From Treponema sp. (GTDB lineage: Bacteria; Spirochaetota; Spirochaetia; Treponematales; Breznakiellaceae): DNA of 22,326 bases. Shown piece after piece: positions 13,130 to 22,326 of this stretch. Position 1 is the first letter of the stretch. The number at the start of each line of letters is the position of its first letter. The position numbers and the translations under genes are program-made. Where the stretch lies: NCBI GenBank assembly GCA_031273185.1, contig JAISSG010000092.1:1-22326 (forward strand). The letters are read 5' to 3'. The notes beneath the pieces are model-generated. The model was not told where the DNA came from and did no database searches. It was given only the letters and a program-made list of their open reading frames with translations.

Positions 13130-14159
13130 GCATGGAAAAAAAGTTTCCACCAAGGCGAGGCTGCTCATGGCCTTGCGGGAGCAGGCGGGCAGACCGGTAA
13201 GCGGCAGCGTTTTGGCTTCGGAAATTGGCGTTTCCCGGGTTGCTGTCTGGAAGGGGATACAGTCCCTTTCCCAGGCTGGCTATCCAATCGAGACTGGCGA
13301 TTCCGGCTACGCGATTGACCCGGCAAAAGCGGTCGATTTCCTGTACCCCTGGGAATTTAGCGAAAAGGAGGCTGTGTTTCGCCATTACGACAATTTAGGC
13401 AGTACCATGGACATGGCGCGGGAATCCGCGCTGCAGGGGCTTCCCGCCGGGACGGTTATAACTGCGGAAAGGCAAAATGCGGGCAGGGGGCGCAACGGCA
13501 GGACCTGGGCATCGCGGCGCGGCGGGCTGTTTTTCACCGTCCTGGAGCGGCCTGTTTTGGCCATGCCCGATTATCCCATCACCATGATGGTGTACCAGAT
13601 CGCCGTAGCCCGCGCCCTGGGGCATTTTTGCGGGAAGCCCGCCCGCCTGCGCTGGCCCAACGATGTCTACATTGACAAGCGCAAGATTGCCGGGGTGATG
13701 GCCGAGCTTGAGGGGGAGGGCGATTCCATTTCCTGGCTGGCGATGGGGATTGGAATCAACGTAAACAACCATGTGCCTTCGCAAAAGGCCGGCAGTTGCG
13801 CCGGTATCGCCGGGCATCCGCTGTTGCGCCGCGATATTTTGCTGAAGGTGCTTGACGAGGCGGAAAAGGTGCGGGGGCGAACCATTTCCGGCATGGCGTA
13901 TGCCCAGGGGAACCGGCTGCTCGCCGCCGAGTGGAATTCCCTGGCGGATTGCATGGGCGCGAAAGCGGCGGTGATCTATTCCGGCTTTGATGATTCGCGC
14001 AAGGACGGCGCGACCGATGACGTGTCGGGGCGAATACTGGCCAGGGGGATTTTTGCCGGGATAGATCCTGCGGGGCGCTGCATCATCAACTCGGCGCACG
14101 GGAAGGATGCCCTGTACTTCAACCCTGGCCCAATATCGATAGTGTTTTTATCACATTAA
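13119..14159 (+). CDS. birA: Biotin--protein ligase and biotin-operon repressor
   Basis: A 346-residue bifunctional BirA. Residues 11-67 form the DNA-binding winged helix (ARLLMALREQ, then ASEIGVSRVAVWKGIQSL). The central ligase domain follows, with the biotinyl-AMP loop GRGRNGRTWASRRGG near residue 124 and the RWPNDVYIDKRKIAGVMAE block near 183. The small C-terminal SH3-like domain closes the protein (GRILARGIFAGIDPAGRCII). It attaches biotin to carboxylase carrier proteins, and biotinyl-AMP-bound BirA represses biotin genes. The intact DNA-binding domain fits the dyad over its own promoter. The first ATG has no ribosome binding site. ATG 13167 has GAGG upstream but would cut the first helix of the DNA-binding domain, so I prefer 13119. 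It leads the biotin uptake operon. Confidence 0.93.
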   Translation: MVNQHGKKVSTKARLLMALREQAGRPVSGSVLASEIGVSRVAVWKGIQSLSQAGYPIETGDSGYAIDPAKAVDFLYPWEFSEKEAVFRHYDNLGSTMDMARESALQGLPAGTVITAERQNAGRGRNGRTWASRRGGLFFTVLERPVLAMPDYPITMMVYQIAVARALGHFCGKPARLRWPNDVYIDKRKIAGVMAELEGEGDSISWLAMGIGINVNNHVPSQKAGSCAGIAGHPLLRRDILLKVLDEAEKVRGRTISGMAYAQGNRLLAAEWNSLADCMGAKAAVIYSGFDDSRKDGATDDVSGRILARGIFAGIDPAGRCIINSAHGKDALYFNPGPISIVFLSH

Positions 14160-14180
14160 GTTTAAAGAAGGAATTGGCAC

Positions 14181-14795
14181 ATGGAAAATTTTTCGGCGGG
14201 ACAGGTTGAGCAAAAGAACGAGGCTTTGAAGAAGCCGCAAATGGTTACCGGTTTGGTTTTTACGGCTCTGTTCGCGGCGCTTATTTCGGCAGGAGCGTTC
14301 ATTGGGATTCCCATCGGCCCTGTCCCCATCGTGCTGCAGAACATGTTCGCCCTGCTGGCCGGCCTAGTGCTGGGGCCTGCGCTGGGCGCTTCGGCGGTGG
14401 GGCTGTTCATCGTGGCGGGGGCGCTTGGCGTGCCGGTGTTCGCCAACAACGGGTCGCCAATGGGCATAGCCCGGCTTGTCGGCCCCAGCGGAGGTTACAT
14501 CTTCGGCTACCTGCTGGGGGCCGTTGTCGCAGGGCTTATCGTCGGCTTTCCCCGCCCCGGCCAGAAAACGCCGGCCTGGCGGCTGGTGCTTGCCGTTGTC
14601 GCGGGAATGCTTGTGGTGTACGTGCCGGGCCTCCTGCGGCTTAAATCGTACCTGAACATAGGCTGGGCGCAGGCATTCGCCACGGGGTTTGTCCCCTTCA
14701 TGATAGGCGATGCGCTCAAGGGAGTCGCCGCGGTACTGGCAGCCCCCCGCCTGCGCCGGATTGCCTCGCAGCTTATTGTGCGGCAGGGCAGCTAA
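14181..14795 (+). CDS. bioY: Biotin transporter substrate-binding protein BioY
   Basis: The S-component of a biotin ECF transporter, 204 residues, with about six membrane helices. The family landmarks are clear: the N-terminal FTALFAALISAGAFIGIPIG, then PVPIVLQNMFALLAGLVLGP near residue 48, the glycine-rich GLFIVAGALGVPVFANN, and the SGGYIFGYLLGA block near residue 104. It binds biotin with high affinity in the inner membrane and passes it to the cell with the ATPase and transmembrane partner encoded downstream. AAGGA lies about 10 bases before ATG 14181. It lies 21 bp after birA and 6 bp before the ATPase gene, so the four genes form one operon, presumably under BirA control. Confidence 0.95.
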   Translation: MENFSAGQVEQKNEALKKPQMVTGLVFTALFAALISAGAFIGIPIGPVPIVLQNMFALLAGLVLGPALGASAVGLFIVAGALGVPVFANNGSPMGIARLVGPSGGYIFGYLLGAVVAGLIVGFPRPGQKTPAWRLVLAVVAGMLVVYVPGLLRLKSYLNIGWAQAFATGFVPFMIGDALKGVAAVLAAPRLRRIASQLIVRQGS

Positions 14796-14801
14796 CGGGC
14801 A

Positions 14802-15593
14802 ATGGCAGCGGAAGAGCCGCTTTTTTCTATTAAAAATATTTCAAAGAATTTCCCCGGCACTTCAGGGGATGAACCTTTTGCCGCGCTGAGCGGCGTGAGC
14901 TTTGACATTTTTGAGGGGCAGTGCCTGATGATCGCCGGGTCAAACGGATCGGGGAAGACCCTGCTGACCCGTATTATCGCCGGCCTCTTGCCGCCAAGCG
15001 GCGGGGAACTGGCGTTTCGCGGCCAGAGCCTGTCTGACTCGGGGCAGCCCGGCGCGGTGCGGCGCAGGGGGCTGGGGCTGGTGTTCCAGGATGCCGAGGC
15101 GCAGATCATAGGCGAGACCGTCGAGGAAGATGCCGCCTTTGGCCCCGAGAACCTCGGTTTTTCCGCCGCTGACGCAGGGGCAATGGCGGCACAGGCGCTT
15201 GCGGCGATGGGCCTTGCCGAAAAGCTGCACTATTCCCCCCGGCGGCTTTCCGGCGGGGAGAAACGCCGCCTTGCCATTGCCGGTGTTTTGGCGATGGGCT
15301 GCACGACCCTGATACTGGACGAGCCTTTTGCCAACCTCGACTGGCCGGGGGTGATGCAGACCCTCGGCATAATCCGCGATCTCAAGAACCAGGGCAAGAC
15401 ACTTATCATCCTTACCCACGAGATGGAAAAGGCCCTTGCCCTGGCCGACCGGCTGATCATCCTGCACCGGGGCAGGATCTGCGCCGACGCCCCCCCCGCC
15501 GAGGTCCTGGACGGGCTTGATCCGGCCTGGGGCGTGCGGGACCCCCGCAGGAACTACGCCACGGTGGAGGACTGCTCGTGGCTGCCAGATTAA
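14802..15593 (+). CDS. bioM: ECF transporter ATPase for biotin uptake (BioM/EcfA type)
   Basis: A 263-residue ATP-binding subunit of an energy-coupling-factor transporter. Walker A is GSNGSGKT at residues 46-53, the Q-loop is GLVFQDAEAQIIGETVEEDAAFG near 90-115 (the 'aqi.g.tV..d.afG' pattern is typical of CbiO/EcfA/BioM), the signature is LSGGEKRR near 148, and Walker B is TLILDEPFANLD with LTHEME after it. Only one ATPase gene is present here, as in BioMNY systems, rather than the EcfA1/EcfA2 pair of shared-module systems, so a homodimer dedicated to biotin is likely. The ribosome binding site before ATG 14802 is weak. The end overlaps the next gene by 16 bases. Confidence 0.92.
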   Translation: MAAEEPLFSIKNISKNFPGTSGDEPFAALSGVSFDIFEGQCLMIAGSNGSGKTLLTRIIAGLLPPSGGELAFRGQSLSDSGQPGAVRRRGLGLVFQDAEAQIIGETVEEDAAFGPENLGFSAADAGAMAAQALAAMGLAEKLHYSPRRLSGGEKRRLAIAGVLAMGCTTLILDEPFANLDWPGVMQTLGIIRDLKNQGKTLIILTHEMEKALALADRLIILHRGRICADAPPAEVLDGLDPAWGVRDPRRNYATVEDCSWLPD

Positions 15594-16264
15594 CGCCCCT
15601 TCCCTTTGCCTACCGTTCAGGCAAGACCGTAATTCACCGCGCACGGGCCGGCCTCAAATTCGTCTGCGTGATTGCCCTGTCTGCCCTGTGCTTTGCCTCT
15701 GTTCCCGGGTTTGCCGCGTCGGCGCTGTTGGCGCTTGCCGCCTCCGTCGCCGCCCGCATCCCGCCCTGGCAGTTGCTGAAAGGCTCAAAGCCGCTGTTCG
15801 TTTTGTCGGCGTTCATCGTGCTGGTAAAAACGATACGGCCGGATGCGCCGGGAATTGCCGTGCTGGGTTTGCAGGTGCCATTCGTCGATCCGGCCAGTTT
15901 TTTAGACGGCCTAATTGCCGCCCTTCGCCTTTTTGTCCCTTTTGCCGCCGCCGCCCTGCTGTTTGCCGTTACCACCATGCGGGAACTGCGCCGATCCCTC
16001 GCCACGGTCGAATTAAAGCTGAAAAAAAACAAGGGCGTCGCTTTTTTCAGCCTGGGAATCAGCCTGATGCTGGGCTTTATCCCCCGGTTCTTCGATCTCT
16101 GGGAAGCGTCCAACCATGCTTGCGAGGCGCGTTCCTGCAAACGGGGCCTGCGCCGCCTTTTTGTGCTGATCCCCCTGGTGACCGAGCGGATGATGGAGGC
16201 CGCCGCCGATACGGCCCTGGCTTTGCAGGCCCGGGGACTGGGGCAGGCGTCCCGGCCCGAGTGA
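15578..16264 (+). CDS. bioN: ECF transporter transmembrane protein (BioN/EcfT type)
   Basis: A 228-residue membrane protein, the coupling T-component that joins the ATPase dimer to BioY. The hydrophobic helices are near residues 27-45, 47-60, 70-85 and 120-132, followed by a cytoplasmic part and a last hydrophobic stretch. The two short 'Ala-Arg' coupling motifs expected in EcfT proteins are visible: EARS near residue 184 and QARGLG near 219, close to the C-terminus. The start is GTG 15578 inside the end of the ATPase gene (16-base overlap), giving MAARLTPLPFAYRSG and implying translational coupling. It completes a birA-bioY-bioM-bioN set. No biotin synthesis gene is seen in the window, so uptake may be the main source, though that is inference. 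Confidence 0.88.
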   Translation: MAARLTPLPFAYRSGKTVIHRARAGLKFVCVIALSALCFASVPGFAASALLALAASVAARIPPWQLLKGSKPLFVLSAFIVLVKTIRPDAPGIAVLGLQVPFVDPASFLDGLIAALRLFVPFAAAALLFAVTTMRELRRSLATVELKLKKNKGVAFFSLGISLMLGFIPRFFDLWEASNHACEARSCKRGLRRLFVLIPLVTERMMEAAADTALALQARGLGQASRPE

Positions 16265-16376
16265 CATCGGAATCACGCCAACGCCTCAAATTTGCCTGTT
16301 TGCCTGATCAAAAAACATCCGAATTTGCTAGGAAAATCCATCTCCTTGTAGTATATTATAGGAATTAGGAAAAGAG

Positions 16377-19859
<3,483 letters not shown>

Positions 19860-19862
19860 TCA

Positions 19863-20720
19863 ATGGCGGATAAAACGAAGGTTGTCTTGGCAATAGTTGC
19901 GCTTGGCGCGGTGGTTTTTTTCGCCTGCCCCTTGCAAGACCCTGAAGACCCTCCGTTTATGGAAATGGTGAGGATTACCGGCGGAACCTTTACGATGGGC
20001 AGCCCTGCCGACGAGCCGGGCCGAGCCGACGATGAGATACAGCGGGCAGTAACGGTAAGGGCTTTTCGGCTGGGGAAGTACGAAGTAACGCAGGGGCAGT
20101 ACCTGGCTGTAATGGGGACCAGGCCCAGCTCTTTTGTGACATCTCCCAACGGAGAAGGTTTTAACAGGTTGCCGGTGGAGACCGTAAGGTGGTTTGAGGC
20201 GATTGTTTTCTGCAACAGGCTGAGCATAATGGAAAGCCTAGATCCGGCGTACAGCATAGACGGCGAAACGGATCCCGACAATTGGGGGCCTGTGCCAACG
20301 AATATCAGCAGTCAGCACCACGCGACATGGGACTCTGTCGAAATCGTAGAAGATTCCAACGGCTATCGCTTGCCGACCGAGGAGCAGTGGGAGTACGCCT
20401 GCCGGGCGAGGACGACAACCGCGTATAACACCGGGCCGGGTATCAGCGATAGAACGGGGTGGTATTCCGGCAATAGCGGGAGAAGAACCAGCCCGGTTGG
20501 GCTATTGCCCCCTAACAAATGGGGCCTGTACGACATGCACGGGAACGTGTGGGAGTGGTGCTGGGACTTGTATGCCGAAAGCTACTATCCAAATTCCACC
20601 CGGGTGGTACGCGGCGGGTCATGGAACGATGCCGGGCAGGAACTTCGTTCAGCCAGCCGGAATTACAACATCGCAAGCAGCCCCGGCAGGATTAATGGCT
20701 TCCGCGTGGCCCGCCCCTAA
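19863..20720 (+). CDS. SUMF1/FGE-fold lipoprotein without catalytic cysteines
   Basis: A 285-residue exported protein and close paralogue of the one at 621-1493. The N-terminus MADKTKVVLAIVALGAVVFF followed by AC looks like a spirochaetal lipoprotein signal with a relaxed lipobox, placing the lipidated cysteine at residue 22. The SUMF1 blocks follow: MVRITGGTFTMGSPADEPG, GKYEVTQGQY, IVFCNRLSI, GYRLPTEEQWEYACRA, GLYDMHGNVWEWCWD, RVVRGGSW and the final GFRVARP. The region after RGGSW (NDAGQELRSASR) has no cysteine, so formylglycine generation is not expected. ATG 19863 lies 3 bases after the stop of the hybrid kinase, so the pair is probably co-transcribed. A role as extracytoplasmic partner of the kinase is possible but unproven. 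Confidence 0.85.
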   Translation: MADKTKVVLAIVALGAVVFFACPLQDPEDPPFMEMVRITGGTFTMGSPADEPGRADDEIQRAVTVRAFRLGKYEVTQGQYLAVMGTRPSSFVTSPNGEGFNRLPVETVRWFEAIVFCNRLSIMESLDPAYSIDGETDPDNWGPVPTNISSQHHATWDSVEIVEDSNGYRLPTEEQWEYACRARTTTAYNTGPGISDRTGWYSGNSGRRTSPVGLLPPNKWGLYDMHGNVWEWCWDLYAESYYPNSTRVVRGGSWNDAGQELRSASRNYNIASSPGRINGFRVARP

Positions 20721-20754
20721 GAGCATCTCCCTATTCCTCCTCTTTCCGAATCCC

Positions 20755-20784
20755 TTGAATCCCGGCCCCTTTTTCCGCTACCAT
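20755..20784 (+). promoter_or_regulatory. Possible secA promoter
   Basis: TTGAAT at 20755-20760, an 18-base spacer and TACCAT at 20779-20784 make a weak sigma-70-like pair. Transcription would start near 20791, next to ATG 20792. No ribosome binding site is visible before any of the three in-frame ATGs (20783, 20792, 20798). Both hexamers match four of six consensus bases, so chance is a real possibility. Confidence 0.3.
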
Positions 20785-20791
20785 GTACCCC

Positions 20792-22326
20792 ATGGCGATG
20801 GAAAAATTTATCAAGGCGCTGTTTGGCTCCCAGCACGAGCGGGATCTCAAGGCCTTGCTGCCAATATTGCATGCGGTGAACGAGAAAGAGGCCTGGGCCG
20901 CCGGCCTTGCCGGTGAGGAATTTCCCAAGCAGACGGAAAGCCTGCGCCAGCGGCACAACGATGGCGAAAGCCTCGACCGACTGCTGCCGGAGGCGTTTGC
21001 GCTGGCACGGGAGGCCGCACGGCGCAATCTTGGAGAGCGGCCCTACGACGTGCAGGTGCTCGGATCGATAGTGCTGCACCAGGGCAAAATCGTCGAAATG
21101 AAGACGGGCGAGGGCAAGACACTGATGTCCGTCGCCGCCGCCTACCTGAACGCCATACCGGGCAAGGGTATCCACGTTGTTACCGTTAATGACTATCTGG
21201 CAAGCCGCGACGCCGAATGGATGCGGCCGATTTTCAGCTACCTTGGCCTGAGCGTGGGGACGATACTCTCCGACATGGACAACGACCGCCGCCGGGAAAA
21301 CTACGCCTGCGACATCACCTACGGCACGAACAACGAGTTTGGCTTTGACTATCTACGCGACAATATGCACCGCACCATGGAGGGCAGGGTACAGCGGGGG
21401 CACAACTTCTGCATCGTTGACGAGATCGACTCGATACTGATCGACGAGGCGCGTACCCCGCTGATCATCTCCGGCGCGGCGGAGGACGACACCTTTAAAT
21501 TTGCCGAGGTGGACAAACTGCTGGGCAACTTAAAGGAAGTCCAGAAAAAGGAAAACGGCGACTACCCCGACGAAGCACAGGGCGAGGAAGTTATCGGCGA
21601 TTATAAGATCAACGAGAAAAACAAAAATGTTTCCTTTTCCAATCAAGGGCTTGCCACGATTGAGGAGATTCTGCAAAAACGCAACCTCATTCAAGGGGCA
21701 ATCGTTGACGAGCAGAATTTTGAGTACATCCACTATTTTACCCAAGCGCTCAAGGCGCACAAACTTTTTCACATTGATGTTGACTATGTGGTGCAGGACG
21801 GTCAGGTACAGATCGTCGATGAATTTACCGGACGCATTCTGCACGGCAGACGCTACTCTGACGGACTGCATCAGGCGATAGAGGCGAAGGAGCGGATCAG
21901 AATCGCCCAGCGCAACCGCACGTTGGCGACCATCACCTTTCAGAATTATTTTCGTTTGTACAAAAAAATTTCCGGCATGACCGGAACCGCCGACACCGAG
22001 GCCGTCGAGTTCAGCAAGATTTACAAGCTGGAGGTTGTGGTGATTCCCACAAACCTTCCGGTCGCCCGCCAGGACGATGACGACGTGGTGTACCTGAACG
22101 AGGCCGACAAGTACCACGCCCTCTGCGACGAGATTGCCGATGCCCACAAGAAGGGCCAGCCCATGCTGGTTGGCACGGTCTCCATCGAAAAGTCAGAAAA
22201 AATTTCTTCGTTGCTGACTCGCAAGGGTGTGCGCCACGAGGTATTGAACGCAAAGAACCACGCCCGCGAAGCGATGATAATTGCCGAGGCGGGGGCAAAA
22301 GGCTCGGTTACCATTGCGACTAACAT
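20792..22326 (+). CDS. secA: Preprotein translocase ATPase SecA, N-terminal part (cut by window edge)
   Basis: The first 511 codons of SecA, the motor that drives unfolded preproteins through SecYEG. The start MAMEKFIKALFGSQHERDLK matches the usual SecA opening. Walker A is MKTGEGKT at residues 103-110, followed by VVTVNDYLASRDAEWM. The FDYLRDNM block and Walker B region IVDEIDSILIDEARTPLIIS (about 208-227) come next. The preprotein-binding domain continues through YVVQDGQVQIVDEFTGR, and then LYKKISGMTGTADTEA leads into the second nucleotide-binding domain (LVGTVSIEKSE), where the window ends. The frame is open to the last base. ATGs at 20783, 20792 and 20798 are all in frame without a ribosome binding site; I chose the middle one as a compromise. 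It begins 71 bp after the SUMF1-domain lipoprotein gene. Confidence 0.95.
   Translation, partial: MAMEKFIKALFGSQHERDLKALLPILHAVNEKEAWAAGLAGEEFPKQTESLRQRHNDGESLDRLLPEAFALAREAARRNLGERPYDVQVLGSIVLHQGKIVEMKTGEGKTLMSVAAAYLNAIPGKGIHVVTVNDYLASRDAEWMRPIFSYLGLSVGTILSDMDNDRRRENYACDITYGTNNEFGFDYLRDNMHRTMEGRVQRGHNFCIVDEIDSILIDEARTPLIISGAAEDDTFKFAEVDKLLGNLKEVQKKENGDYPDEAQGEEVIGDYKINEKNKNVSFSNQGLATIEEILQKRNLIQGAIVDEQNFEYIHYFTQALKAHKLFHIDVDYVVQDGQVQIVDEFTGRILHGRRYSDGLHQAIEAKERIRIAQRNRTLATITFQNYFRLYKKISGMTGTADTEAVEFSKIYKLEVVVIPTNLPVARQDDDDVVYLNEADKYHALCDEIADAHKKGQPMLVGTVSIEKSEKISSLLTRKGVRHEVLNAKNHAREAMIIAEAGAKGSVTIATN

Noticed and set aside
16329..16376. Promoter for the hybrid kinase (TATATT/TATTAT near 16352-16359)
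   Set aside because: No -35 hexamer lies at an acceptable spacing, so the AT-rich match alone is not enough to call a promoter.

Overview
The window looks like a chromosomal segment of a spirochaete, probably a treponeme related to the termite-gut lineages. I infer this from the gene style only: SUMF1-fold secreted proteins without catalytic cysteines, lipoproteins with relaxed lipoboxes, a degenerate GGDEF membrane protein, a GldA/F/G-type ABC system with a DUF4340 protein, and a long hybrid histidine kinase. No rRNA, tRNA or other species marker is present, so the placement is tentative. Most genes are GC-rich, but the stretch from about 9.2 to 13.1 kb is visibly more AT-rich.

Layout. Positions 1-187 (minus) hold the N-terminal part of an ISAs1-type transposase, cut by the window edge. 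Next to it is a small XRE-type regulator (242-505, plus) whose N-terminus looks damaged. A secreted SUMF1-domain protein (621-1493, minus) and a MEMO1-family protein (1779-2612, minus) follow. Divergent from MEMO1 is a membrane protein with a degenerate GGDEF domain (2658-3803, plus). A tight minus-strand operon comes next: ABC ATPase, permease, GldG-like auxiliary protein and DUF4340 protein (8151 down to 3813). Ribonuclease Z (8244-9173, minus) lies just upstream of it.

The AT-richer insert-like stretch carries a G-rich tract and a 37-bp imperfect direct repeat that brackets a promoter. It then carries an AAA ATPase with a DUF4143/nuclease-like C-terminus, a frameshifted membrane-protein gene, msrA, and a convergent lipoprotein with a beta-propeller of PQQ type.

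From 13.1 kb there is a complete biotin uptake operon: birA, bioY, an ECF ATPase and an ECF transmembrane protein. A BirA-like inverted repeat overlaps the birA promoter and start codon. BirA probably both attaches biotin to carboxylase subunits and represses the uptake genes when biotin is plentiful. A 1160-residue hybrid histidine kinase and a second SUMF1-domain lipoprotein (3 bp apart) follow. The window ends inside secA.

The signals most worth a second look are the BirA operator, the repeat pair around the ATPase promoter, and several genes with a -10-like hexamer directly before the start codon and no ribosome binding site. The hairpin that buries the ribosome binding site of the ABC operon and the twice-frameshifted membrane gene are also of interest. 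I did not find a clearly new multi-gene defence or metabolic system.
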